Source of the DNA: Mycteria americana
Lineage: Eukaryota > Chordata > Aves > Ciconiiformes > Ciconiidae
Direction: 5' to 3'
Assembly: GCF_035582795.1 (NCBI RefSeq)
Contig: NC_134367.1
Span: forward strand, 121,670,562-121,734,561
Length of the DNA: 64,000 nucleotides
Shown here piece by piece: positions 53,401 to 64,000 of this stretch. Numbering within the stretch: position 1 is the stretch's first letter; every line of letters begins with the position of its first letter. Below the pieces are notes generated by a model, which worked only from the letters and a program-made list of their open reading frames with translations, searched no databases and was not told the DNA's origin. A program made the position numbers and the translations under genes.

Positions 53401-56400
53401 AGCACACACTGTGGGATGCACGTGGGATTTTCACCTACTCTGTTTCTTTTCCATTTTACCAGTAAAAAAGTGGGTGTTGGAGCTGCTGGGTGGTGCCCTG
53501 TGTGCAGTGCAGCAGAGCATTGGAAAGGTGGCTGTTGAGGAGCTCCAGACTACAAAGATAGAAGTGCTCCTTTTCTGCCAGGCTTGCAGCTCCTTCCCCT
53601 AGCAAGAAGAGACATTCTGGTGCTGCTGTTAAAAACAAGCACATTGAAAAAAAGGCTTTAATTTCATTTTTATGAGCAAACCTTGCAATTGGTGCTTTTT
53701 AATAAATGTTAAGAGATTGCCAGTTACCTGTTTTTAGTGGGTTGAACTGGGGGAAAAAATATACTCCATGTCAGTGGTGCATGTCTGAGGCAGTTCATAA
53801 GCAGCAATTGCTGTTCATAGAGCTATAATGAAATGCTGTTCATAGAGCTAAAGTTCATTGAGCTATAATGAAGTTGAAATTCTGTGTCTATATGGAAATA
53901 CAACAGAGAGAAGAGAGAGAAATGTAAGGGAAGAACTTAAAAAGAAGAAAGCATACTATGCTTGTCAGAAAAAAAAAAAAAGAGGGGGGATTTTTAGTTT
54001 GGTTTTGTGGGGGAGGGAGGTTGTTGGGAGGGGTGGTGTTTGTTTTTAATATTAAATCCATATCCTAAGGCCCATGTGGGAAGAATCGGAGCATTCTCCA
54101 GTGCATGCTGTAGAATTAAAATACTTGGAAACCATTAGTACCAATATGTGCTGTTTATATTGCTGAGACCTTATCCTACCCAACAGCAGTGATGGTGGGA
54201 CTGGTGGAGAGAAAAGCAGGAGACATTTGCTGTGTTATGATAAACTTAAGAGCCTTGTCTGCGTTCCTGAGATGCTGAAGTTTCCTTTCTCCCAAGGGAC
54301 ACTGAAGTGACGATGACATCAAGACACAGTTGCAACTACTGTGACAAGCAGGAAATCCTGCCTAGTCTCTCAAAACCAGGAAATATAGATCTGTAGCCAT
54401 CCCACAAAACTTCTGAGTATTTGTATTTACATACTCTTGGTGTGAGTTTATAATGTAAACCAGCAGAAAGAAGGTCAGGCAATAGTAACCTAGATAAAGT
54501 TGTGGTTATGCAAACCATGCTGCTATCTAGCTGGCTCCTTATTCAGCTAAAATAAAACTTAGTGGGGATTTTTTGTTGTTTTTTAAGTTATTTGGCTAGG
54601 ATAGAAGCATTCCCAAGGTTAGCTTTTAACCCCTGCAGGATCACAGCATTCAGCATTAACTGTCTGAATCATGAATGGGAGGAAAGGGAAGTTGCTTGGG
54701 GGAAAGTAATTCTTCTATTTAAACAACCTCTAACACGTAAAAAACACACAAATAGGTGTTGGGGTAAGAAAGGTGTTGAGTAATGCTTCTTTTTCTTCTT
54801 TAGTTTTTTGGTCTGGAGAAGTACCAAACAAACCTTACAAATACTTTTTGACAAATAGTATGTTTAAATGCCTTAGTCTTGGCTCTTCTGCATTAGACCT
54901 GACTATCACATGAACCGTAGCAAATGAAGCTGGGGATTATTGTTTTCCTACATCTGAGTCATTGATACTAACAGTTTTTTAGGAAGTGTGCAGTTTTTGA
55001 ACTATAAATAGTTTTTTCCTTACCATTTTCAGAGTTGTTATCACACCATGAGCGTGTTGCACATCAGGCTAAGTTTTGTGGGACCTTTAACTGCATACAT
55101 CTTATAAGAAGTGAAGCTGTCTTCTGAATCGATGTTGTGTCTTAAGTTTGGATTGAAGTGCATAATCATTAAGTGAAATTATATTGGTTTTGGCTTATAT
55201 TTCAGAAAACGTTCAATACCAAGCTTGCTGAAAAAATGTGTTCAGTAAAACCCTGAGGATGTGTAGAATTGGAGACTTTAACACATTTTAAGTAAATGTA
55301 GCTGTATACTCATTGCACATCTTTTCTGCTAATTTATAACAGAGTGACTCTGGTAAGACCTGTTTTGGACTCTTCTGTAAGAACTCACTTTTCAGAGGGC
55401 AAGATCCTTACTGTTTCTCAGTAGCTAGCAGCCTGTATTTGGTGCTTATAAAAAGTCTTGTGATCCTCTGACAGATATATTTTGTGGTAAGGGAAACTTT
55501 GTATCAGCTATGTTGTTTTCCATCTTAACATATTTTTATAATTTTGGACTCCTTTTCTTTAAGCAGTTAACAAAACTTGACGTAAATATTTTCTCTTTGA
55601 TATAGACAACATTGCTAAGTCGTCTGGAACGAATATTTGAAGTCTGTTTTCCTTCCATGCCTGTTCTTGAAATTGAAGAAGAAATAAGTTCCTTGAATCA
55701 TTTGTTGGAAGCAGGTGAAAAGCAGATGACAACTGAGGAGACCTTAGCAAATACTGGGTAAGAAGCCACAACGCAACAAACTTAAAATGAAGTAGAAACG
55801 TGTCTTCTTTGGGAACTTAAAACGTATAGCAGTAATTCAAAATGAGTTGTTTGCTTCAAGCATTTTGAAAAACTATCAAGTAAAAATTAGCTATTTAGCA
55901 GAATGCTTGTTTTCGGTGACTACATATACCAGGAATATTTCACTTAGCATATCAACTTAGTCAGCAGCATATCATCTTCTTTTAAGTGATGTCTCTGAGT
56001 TAATCGGAATATGTCTTATTAGTTACACTTGATACCAATTGCTATATTTATTCATGTGATAATGAAGTCTAAGCAGGCCTTGTCCTGTCTGCTGTGGACA
56101 TCATTTTCCAATTATAAGTCTAAACTATAGTTGTTCAGACAACATGGTGCAGTTTTAGTTCCCCTGGGTGTTGTGCTTGGGCATAAGTTTAATTGGAATG
56201 TATAATAAGTCTTGCATTAAAAACTAGAATAAATATTCAAGGCTGCTAAGCTGTTATTCCTGTTGATAACTTGATTTATGATGGGTTGTATAGGAAACTG
56301 ATGGATGTGTGGATGGAGCTGCAGGATATCCATGATGCATATGGACTGAGATACCAGTGGGGTGGCTCCCACAGCAACAAAAAGCTTTTGTGCTCCTTGG

Positions 56401-59268
56401 GAATCGACACAAGAAATATTGTGAGTCTGTCAGTAAAACTTGCTTTCTAAATAACAGAGCTGCTTTAAATGTAGAATCAGGTGGAAGTCTTTTTGTATGA
56501 ATGCTTGTCTCTTAATTGCATAGCTGCACTGAACATGGCTTTTCATGACAGACCATCTGACAACTTAAATTTTTATAATCCCTATTAATATTTAAAGTTA
56601 CATTAGTTTTTAACCATTGTGATATATTTAACATAGTATTTATTCTCAGATACTAATCTTATACAAGTTATATAACATTGAAAAAATATTATCATCGCTG
56701 ACACAGAAACTCTTAAGTAAATTGTTGTTGTTGTTTTATCAGCTCTTTACAGGCAACAAGAAACAGCCTGTTATAGTACCCATGTATGCAGCAGGACTGG
56801 TAAGCCTTTTTAGTGTTATTTTTTTTGTTATAGTTCCAACAACATTATATAATGAAATATATTAAATTACATTAAGCACCAAGTGTGCTGAAAGATATTT
56901 TTGTAAGTACGGTTATGGCTTAGGTATCAGTAGAAATGGTAAAAAGAATCGTCAAATGCACAATTTTCATGATGTGTGCAAGCAGATACTTTATTTTAAA
57001 TGAAAAAAGTATTGATTTACTCATTTCATAAAGCAAGCTATTTATCTAATAAGGTGGGCTAGCTAGTCTAAGCTCAGTTTGAGGCATTTTCTAAAAAAGA
57101 AAAAATTGATTGAAGTAATGTATTAATATGTATTTAGCAATAAAGTTTTTCTTGTTGAATTTTAACTGTTAAATATAAGGTATAGATGTAAAAATATCAA
57201 CTAAAACTTGCACAAGAAACTAGATCATTAAGTTGTTGTCAAAAATGACAGAACATCAAAATTAATCAAAACATCAATTCACATCAGCACTTGTGGGAAG
57301 CACTGGCACTAAGACCAGATGCTTCAAAGAAGGTTAAGAACTGCTAGATAATTACAGTATTCCATTAAATGTGTGTAGGAGGTTTTCTCAGTGCTCTCGA
57401 GCATTCCTCTTGGTGCAACTGTTTCTCTGACAGACTGTTTGTTAATTGCTTGATTGCATCTCAATATTCCTAGGTCAAGAGAGATGCATGGTAATGCTAT
57501 GCACTGTTATTGGCATATTAATAAAGGACCCACATATATGTATATTAGGCTATTTATGCATACAAAAAGCGTTGTATAGCCAGTATTGTTGTGTTGCCCC
57601 AAGTGCTAGATAAAAATAGCAAGCATAATTTAGGTTTCTGTAGATTGAAGGAAACTGAAGTAACCTAGTGCAGTAAGATCAACTGTTTTCACTTAAGCCG
57701 ATGTTCTGTAATTCCTGTTTGGCATTTCAGACTCTGTGCAATGTCTGTAGTAGTAAAAACAGTCAGAAGATAAGATTTGCCATTTTTGCTAATCTGAGCA
57801 GAAGAAATATGGGTTTTTTTCTGAAAACCTATGTGTATATATATACGCATGTACACACACATACACTTTTATATGGTCATTCACAAATTGAATATAAAAG
57901 GATTACAGTTTTCTTCGGTATATATTAAGTCAATTTAATCTGTAGGTTAATTTTGTAGAGTGACTTCTACAGTCAGTTTCTAGAGCTGTTGTTTTCTGAT
58001 GCATCAAGGTCAGCTCATGCACTTCTTTGGATGCAAGCGTGGTATTCTGATACAGAGATAAAACATCTCATAGCAATTGCTGTTTTCTTCCTGTAACATA
58101 CTTGTGAGCAAGACTATGTTTGTACACAACATGCAGTTATTTTTTGCAACAGATTGTTGTTGCTGATTAGTTATCTCCTCAATTTTTTATATACTTGTGC
58201 ACACAATAAGCTGGATAGATGATGGTAGGAGTAAAGTGGCTTGCGGCTTTCTGTTGCCACACTGCATCATGTGTTTCTCCGCTGTCCAAAAGAATTGATT
58301 TAACTGGTGGTTAAATTCTAAGCTCCCCTAACATGGTGTAGAAACACTTGTGTGACAGCTGATCTTGGTGGCTGACTTACTGAAATTATTTTAAAATACA
58401 CTAGTTGCAAATCCAGTGGTTTTATTTGGGGGTTTCTTTTTTTATACCTCATCATTCTGTGGCAGTTTGCATGTCTCAGTGCAAACTTTGGTCTTTCTGT
58501 AGATCTCTTTCTCACCCTCAATTTTATTCAGGAACACCAGAGACTTCAGACATTTTTTCGTAGTACTGTTTAGCTTTGAACAGGGTTTTTTTTTTTTTTT
58601 AATTAAAAATGTGGTTTTAATTATTTTCTTAATGCTTTTTAATGCATTTATTTCCATGCCAGTTATTACTGTTCTTGGTATCATTCTGCAAACTGATAAT
58701 TTGACTTGTTTCCTCTGACTTAATTGTTGAAATGGAATGAATGCACTTGTACCTTTCTGACGGGCCATTTGATATTTCTGGAATAGTCTACACAGAATTG
58801 GGAGGAGAAGACGTCACCTTATCAAGTAACTCTTTCCTCCAGTTTAAATTACATTATTGAAAGTTGAAAGCAAGCTCCAGCTAAGCACTTTGTTTTCTGT
58901 TATTGGCTCTAAAATGTTTCTTAGGCCTAAGGAACCAGGATGATTTTCTCCCCTGCCCCATCCCCTTCTGTTGCCCTCACTGAAAGTGTCCCAGAGAGGT
59001 ATGGTTACCTCCAAGCCCCTACTTGAGGGTAGTACTACCTACTAGTGTGTTTCCTATTTTTTTTTTGCATTTGCAGTTCTTGGAATATATATATATATGT
59101 GTGTGTCTGTGTGACTTTTTTTTTTTAATTGATTTCTTTATTTAGGGCATGTTAGAGCCTACCAAGGAACCTTTGAAACCAATATCTGCAGCAGAAAAAA
59201 TAGCTTCAATAGGACAGACACCTCCTGTATCACCAGAGATGAACACATGTACATCTGATCAGTTCCAG
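42666..59268 (+). CDS. AFTPH: Aftiphilin (AFTPH), 5' part; continues beyond window
   Basis: The visible coding sequence is join(42666-44435, 55606-55757, 56294-56420, 56743-56799, 59146-59268), 743 codons with matching phases and GT-AG borders. It starts MEPDIIRMYSSSPPPLDNG, as human aftiphilin does from memory. Residues 1-590 are a disordered acidic region with repeated F-x-x-F motifs (27, 30, 43, 224, 383, 425, 480, 502) and two W-x-x-F motifs (516, 529). These are known docking motifs for adaptor ear domains such as the AP-1 gamma ear. Residues about 640-720 form the conserved region that Pfam names for clathrin binding in aftiphilin, with YQWGGSHSNKKLL at 661-673. The family acts at the trans-Golgi network and endosomes in a complex with gamma-synergin and HEATR5B. 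The human protein goes on with ESLPPVQFDWSSSG; that exon is not found before 64000, so the gene is cut by the window edge. Confidence 0.96.
44720..44725 (+). terminator. AFTPH: AATAAA in AFTPH intron 2, possible intronic poly(A) signal
   Basis: A perfect AATAAA 129 nt after the read-through stop at 44591. T-rich sequence (44757-44770) and a G-run (44787-44799) follow. It could end a shortened AFTPH transcript. Confidence 0.3.
53809..53872. repeat. Three-part local duplication in AFTPH intron 2
   Basis: TGCTGTTCATAGAGCTA occurs at 53809-53825 and again unchanged at 53834-53850. A third related unit, TTCATTGAGCTATAATGAA (53854-53872), repeats TTCATAGAGCTATAATGAA (53814-53832) with one change. 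The two periods (25 and 40 bp) point to two successive duplication events. Confidence 0.88.
55606..55757 (+). CDS. AFTPH: AFTPH exon 3, residues 591-641
   Basis: The acceptor is TTTGATATAG and the donor GTAAGA. The exon encodes TTLLSRLERIFEVCFPSM and on through an acidic helical stretch (EIEEEISSLNHLLEAG). It is 152 nt and leaves two bases of Gly641. It matches the human TALLNRLERIFE segment from memory. Confidence 0.95.
55758..56293 (+). other. AFTPH: AFTPH intron 3
   Basis: A 536-bp GT-AG intron, AT-rich, with nothing notable seen. Confidence 0.85.
56294..56420 (+). CDS. AFTPH: AFTPH exon 4, residues 641-683
   Basis: The acceptor is GTTGTATAG and the donor GTGAGT. It encodes KLMDVWMELQDIHDAYGLRY and then QWGGSHSNKKLLCSLGIDTR, the most conserved part of the family and the core of the clathrin-binding region. 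It ends in phase 0. Exons 3 and 4 together are 279 nt, so joint skipping keeps the frame while skipping one alone does not. Confidence 0.97.
56421..56742 (+). other. AFTPH: AFTPH intron 4
   Basis: A 322-bp GT-AG intron. It ends in a (TTG)n-rich tract immediately before the acceptor TTTTATCAG. Nothing else is seen. Confidence 0.85.
56743..56799 (+). CDS. AFTPH: AFTPH exon 5, residues 684-702
   Basis: A 57-nt microexon-like exon, phase 0 at both ends, encoding LFTGNKKQPVIVPMYAAGL. It matches the human sequence residue for residue from memory. The donor is GTAAGC. Confidence 0.96.
56800..59145 (+). other. AFTPH: AFTPH intron 5
   Basis: A 2.35-kb GT-AG intron. It contains AT/CA microsatellite DNA near 57834-57867, a long T run near 58588, and at its 3' end a strong second acceptor-like site (T-rich tract then GCATTTGCAG at 59067-59076) followed by a TA/TG microsatellite and T11 before the true acceptor. 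Confidence 0.85.
59084..59126 (+). repeat. AFTPH: (TA)n(TG)n plus T11 directly before AFTPH exon 6
   Basis: A TA/TG dinucleotide tract (59084-59113) is followed by 11 T (59116-59126), 19 bases from the exon 6 acceptor. This layout resembles the TG-T tract that tunes exon inclusion in CFTR. Confidence 0.85.
59146..59268 (+). CDS. AFTPH: AFTPH exon 6, residues 703-743
   Basis: The acceptor is TTCTTTATTTAG and the donor GTAAAA. It encodes GMLEPTKEPLKPISAAEKIA, then SIGQT and NTCTSDQFQ at the end. It is 123 nt, phase 0 at both ends, so it can be skipped in frame. This is the last AFTPH exon found in the window. Confidence 0.96.
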
Positions 59269-62200
59269 GTAAAAAATAGAGAGACAAGGGGGTGGAGAGG
59301 ATAAGAAAGAATGAGGGAAACAATGGGATGCCTTGCCTCTTCCTTCATGTTTAAAATATCTAGATGGTGTGTTCAGAGAGACCTGTATGTAAAGGGCACA
59401 TGTTCCTTGTGTCAGATTGAAGTCCTACTCTTGGATCTACTTTTCATGTGTGACTGGAAGGGAGTCCCTATGATAAGACTGTAGCAGTTGGTGGCCAGCA
59501 TTTGAGAGTCCTGATGGGTATTACTGCTATACAACAAGCTGCTCCAAAAGGCAGTGGACAGTTACTTCCACAAATTTTAGATGTAACTTTACAGTTGTCC
59601 TTCATCTGGCTAACGTTTTTCATCTTTGCTTTTTCTGAAGCTTATTGTAGGAGTCTGGTACAAAATGAGTTCAGAGGGGTTTAGGAGTGAGCTTTTGAAT
59701 TCCATTAATTCTGTTTTGTTGTTGTTGTTTTGATATTATGATATCAGAAAACCACTTACATGCTTTGCATGTTGCAATGTGTGTGGCTGGCAACTAGCTA
59801 ATGGGATATGCAGAGACATTTCATTTTCAGTGTCACTACAGTGGTACTCGGCACATACTCAGTCAGCTGTGTCCCTTCTTAGTGCAGGTCTTATTTAATC
59901 TGCCCAGCATCCTCAGTTACCTGCAATGCTTGTTGCTTCTGATTGAAGGCATTCCAAAATGAATTATTCTTGTGCTACACCTAACCTTAACACTAGGTAC
60001 TTCTGAGTATAGTGATTTCCTTGTGCTCTTTGCTCTGCCGTAGTGCAGAGCTCTAACTGTGATATGCTTGTACCAGAGGAGAAATTTTTTTTCTTTGTGG
60101 AATAGCAGTATGTCAGTGGGCTAAGAACTGAGGTTGTTTTTATATAGTAACATGCAAGTTTGGTGACCCTTCCTATGCTGCTTCTTACAAATACTATAGT
60201 GGAACTGAGCAGCTTAACTGGGTATTAGAAAAGGTAACAGTAATGGTTATTGCAACCAGTTTGAGCTGAAGAAATCACTTGTGTGATTTTCTATATATGA
60301 ACAAAGTAGGAAAATATCACTGGCTTTCTGCAGTGTTTAAAGTTCCCTTTTTTACAGAGGGGAAAACATAGATTAAACCATACACTAAACATAGTGTAGA
60401 GCGCTGCAAGAGCCTGAAGTAGCAGCATCTCTAACATGTGCCATTTTCTCAGTTGCTTGGCAGTCATAGTGCTGAAAATAAGATCCTCTACTTATCAAAG
60501 TCTCTTTTCCTTTAATTATGAATTTGTACTTCTGGGTACTCCTGCAGCAGAATTTCCTATTGCTTGTCACAGTTTGATAATCCTGTCTCATAGCTTGTTC
60601 TGACAAGGCCATCTCAGTTCAATAGTTGTGCTCCATGAATACATACGAGAAGCTTCTATGCTATCTGTCTGCACTGCTGGCCTTAGGTGATTTTTTCCAA
60701 AAAGACAAATCCCAAAATAAGCTTTTGGGGAACCAGATGAGTTAGAGCTCTAACCATTAAGAATACTAAGTGGCCACAGTTAAGTGACATTCAGAAAGTC
60801 TCAGGGCATGAACAATCAGTTCTCCAGCTCAGAGACCTTGTTTCTTTCTTGGCCTCATCTTCTGTTAATATTTGGTGGCTTCTGTTTGCTTTTGGGAAAA
60901 TCCAGCTTCATTTCACATTGTGCCTTTTAGGAGTATTCCAGATTGTAGTGGTATTAAGATGATGTGCCCAGACTTTGGTAAACATTAGGAACTGTGCTAT
61001 AAACATTGATAAATATGCAATGGAAATATTATAGGCAATTTTAGTGGACCCTGAAACTTCTTATTCTAAACGCAGGTAACTTAGGTACAACAGCTTAGGT
61101 ATCTTTAAGCTTAAGTAATTACACAATAACTGGATAAAACTTCTGAATTCCTCCATTTTCAGATGGCAGTGATGACTGGTCATTCTTGTGTTCAGAAACC
61201 TCAGCATATTGGCTCTCTTGTTGAAAAGAGAGGCACTGGTTAATAGATTCCTATGCTTTGCTTAAGGAAAGGAGACGAGTTCTCGTTTGTTGAAAGCCTG
61301 GCATTTATGGGACTTTTATGCAGATCAGTGTCTGTGCATGTGCATGTATGACTTCCTGCTGAGGGAATAAGATTTTGGAAGAAAGACTGTGATGATGCAA
61401 AAGTAGGAGTGGAAAGAACATTTGTAAAACCACAGAAATGCCTCCTTAGTTTTTCGGGTGTAGGCGAATGGAGGAAGGCATGCAGAGATTTAAAATGGCA
61501 TTAAAAACCAAAAGAATGAGGAAAAAAGCAGCAAATGAGCTGCAATAACTTTTCCTAGTTATTATATAAACTCTATGTTTTGTCCTCCTTCCCTGCAGAG
61601 GCTCTCACTGGGTTGGTTAGACTGTGGAAATACAGTGGACAAATTTCCACTGTATTTCCAAATTCCAAATTTCACTGTATTTCCAAAAGCTCCAAATTTC
61701 GGAGCCATTTAAGCTGTAACAACAAGGTTTTTGAAATGATGATTTGTCCTCTCAAGCAAGTGAAGTTACTGATTGATCTATCACATTAGTTTATTGTGTA
61801 AAGATGACTTTTGTAGACTCATTCTGTTTTATATTTGAAGATAGTGTTTATTCTTTGATCTGTTGTTTATCTTGACAATTGGGGGGTTTATTTCTCTGTT
61901 CCTCTGTGCTCATAACTATAAGACAGTAAACAGAATATGAAATAATCCCCTGACTACTGTTGCCTTTATCTACGCATGGTGTCTCAAAGGCTTTGCAGGT
62001 CTGAAGTAAAAGGCTCTATGAAGTCACATCAGGTGTAAGAGAGAATGGCTGCTCAAATAGGCAACCTTTGATTGTGAAACCTGAGATAGGTACCCTTCTC
62101 TTCTGTTTTACAGCATCTGCTATAGTGGGCTTCTACACCATGGCCAAGTCTTCAGGCAGTGTGATTAAAATATATTCCAGTGCTTGTTAAAAAGGTTGCT

Positions 62201-64000
62201 GTCTAGACTTAATGGTGACTGCTTTCTCTTGATTTGATACTGTTCTCTGGTCACCATAGTTTTAAAGTTTATTTACCTTCTTCTCTTTGGCTTTTTTGCA
62301 AAAAGTTCTCTAGATGTTTCTGGTCTTTCGGTACTGCTTCAAAGCATCCTCTTCTCTCTGTATGGGACTATGTTTCTTTGGTAGAGCCTAGTGGTAGCTT
62401 TGTCCCAGCGTACAGGATAACTTTGGGATTTCTTACCTGCCTAGTTTTGATTAGTAAGTTTTACATTGGAGTAGAAATCTACAGTGACCCAGACCTTTCT
62501 AGAAGAAAATAACCAGTAATTCGTTTCTGCAGGTACCTATTACAGCACATCTGCATTCATGTAAGCCACTGAATTAGAGATCAGTTTATAATACAGGATG
62601 TATCTTACACTTGCTGGCTATCAGGGACTGAACCGTAATTAAACCCCATGGGGTGACAGTCTTTAAAAACACTTTTAATTACATAAGGGACCATCAAGAC
62701 TTCTAACAATGACAGATGCAAACTACCATACTATTGGCCACCAGCCAAAGGCTCCATCGTGGAACTGCCCTCCAGTTATACATATGAGAAAGATCCAAGA
62801 ATATATGTAGCTTTGTGGACAGAGTAAGAGAGAAAGATTTACAGGTAAGAGATACTACAGAACTTGCTATTCTATCAGATGTGACAGTTGCTTAAAGGTG
62901 GTGTCTGAGAAAAATAATTGTCAGAACTGTTGTAATTTTGTCAATGAATACACACAATGAAATGTATGAATTACTTCCTTGTAAACCTTTTTCTGAAATG
63001 TTTGATGCTCATTTGTGGGATCTATCTAAATATTGATATTATATTTGTATTAAGCCGTTCTATTTTTTCCCCCCAGCCTTAAAACAGAAAAGATACTTCC
63101 TTTTTTTTTTTTCTTCCTTTGTTTAATTTTCCTTAGGTAATTACTGGCACAGAGACAAACATTTACATTTTACTCCTTTGGATTATAAAAACTCTTACAT
63201 AATACCATTCTAAAATTACTGTGTGAAAACATCTCTCACTTCTATCAAAGTGAAATACGATGCAGTAAAACCAGCAGGCATTTTAGTTTCCTCTTTCTTA
63301 CTTCCTTAACATTCAGAGTAGTACTCAGACAGCTGAGTATACTTTTTCATTTCTGTACTGTGTCTTGTAATCTAAGATGGAGGGAGGAGTGAGAGCAGTT
63401 TGCCCTGATTCTCAATATCTTTCTAGATTGGGCGCTTTTCCTTTAAAGCATGTTATTAAAATACTGGTTGTAAATCCGGTAGTCTAGCAACCTTGTGATC
63501 TCTGAAAGACAAAACATTATATTCCCATTTGCAGGGCATGTTCCCATTGTCTGAGATTTCAATGCTGTGTTCAGGTGTCCCAGTATAGTTAGTTTTTCTT
63601 AGAGCCAAGGTCACTAGAAACAGAAGTCTTTTCCTTTCTGTTTAATTGGCTTTTGCCTCTGCCCTCTCCTTTCACTTTGTTTGCTGTTGTATAGACCAGG
63701 GCTTGCCAGCATCCTGTATAGATGGGGTCTGCTTTACTTGGCACCCCCCTCTTTTGCATGTGGCTGAAGTCAGTAGAATGGCCTCATCCCACAGAGTGGA
63801 CTAATAATACTTAGTGTATACTCTTACTGATTTGGAATCAGATCTTCCCCCCCCACCCCGTTTTAGGAAGAATTCATCACACCCTTTGTGCTCTTCTTGG
63901 CAAATATGAGAATCAAGTCATCGTTAAAAGGAAAAGCTTAGCCAGCCATTGGTACCACCTTTTCCATGGAATTCTGTCACACTCCTGAGTCCTGACTTAA
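59269..64000 (+). other. AFTPH: AFTPH intron 6, part
   Basis: No sequence matching the next expected peptide (human ESLPPVQFDW, from memory) is present, so this whole stretch is read as intron. It contains a perfect 15-bp-stem hairpin with flanking direct repeat (61625-61702) and a few T or C runs (63105, 63847). Open frames at 61580-61789 and 62234-62512 do not resemble AFTPH and lack a plausible splice context. Otherwise unique, AT-rich DNA. Confidence 0.75.
61625..61702. repeat. Perfect 15-bp inverted repeat with extra direct copy
   Basis: TGGAAATACAGTGGA (61625-61639), loop CAAATT, then its exact complement TCCACTGTATTTCCA (61646-61660). The right arm is partly repeated at about 61667-61685 (CAAATTTCACTGTATTTCC, one base shorter). 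A further small hairpin, GCTCC...GGAGC with a 7-nt loop, follows at about 61689-61705. Confidence 0.9.

Larger units (their letters stand above)
44436..55605 (+). other. AFTPH: AFTPH intron 2
   Basis: An 11.2-kb GT-AG intron. It starts with an in-frame 51-codon extension of exon 2 and a possible poly(A) signal (44720). Other contents are G-runs (44787, 50197), purine-rich low-complexity DNA (49691-49742) and a three-copy local duplication (53809-53872). A GC-richer patch at about 50700-51090 gives overlapping minus-strand open frames of about 110-123 codons with no recognisable domain. No mobile element was identified. Confidence 0.75.

Noticed and set aside
61580-62512. Open frames at 61580-61789 and 62234-62512 as the next AFTPH exon
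   Set aside because: Neither encodes anything like the expected ESLPPVQFDW segment. The first lies over the hairpin repeat.

Overview
This is nuclear DNA of a bird. It holds one complete gene and the 5' two-thirds or so of a second, both on the + strand and in the same order and orientation as LGALSL-AFTPH on human 2p14 (from memory). Bird origin is inferred from the near-mammalian but diverged protein sequences, compact GC-rich first exons, scarcity of SINEs and LINEs, and a solo LTR of a type I know from many neoavian genomes. The species cannot be told from the sequence.

Layout. 1-1310: CpG island with the promoter and first exons of LGALSL (galectin-related protein). 720-4757: LGALSL coding sequence in five exons, 171 codons plus stop. 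4758 to about 7025: probable 3'UTR with an AU-rich element, old repeat remnants and a good AATAAA at 7001. About 7030-29800: intergenic DNA with no supported gene, several decayed copies of an old palindromic repeat, small tandem duplications, a 30-bp near-palindrome and a 554-bp solo LTR with a 5-bp target duplication (21780-22333). 29810-31260: second CpG island, the AFTPH promoter and non-coding first exon, with three closely spaced YY1-type motifs. 30755-42634: 11.9-kb intron 1. 42635-44435: the 1.8-kb AFTPH exon 2 carrying the start codon and the F-x-x-F motif array. 44436-55605: 11.2-kb intron. 55606-59268: four short exons encoding the conserved clathrin-binding region. 59269-64000: part of the next intron. 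The rest of AFTPH lies past the right edge.

Biology. LGALSL encodes a one-domain galectin fold that has lost the central sugar-contact residues. AFTPH encodes aftiphilin, a partner of AP-1 and clathrin in trafficking at the trans-Golgi network and endosomes. The two are neighbours but have no known shared pathway; each has its own CpG-island promoter.

I found no new multi-gene system. The points most worth checking are a retained galectin tryptophan (W105), a YY1-like site on the LGALSL start codon, a YY1 array at the AFTPH promoter, a probable spliced uORF, a read-through AFTPH isoform with a membrane-like tail and nearby poly(A) signal, a strong decoy acceptor before AFTPH exon 6, and two notable palindromes (16351 and 61625). 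All coordinates were worked out by hand.
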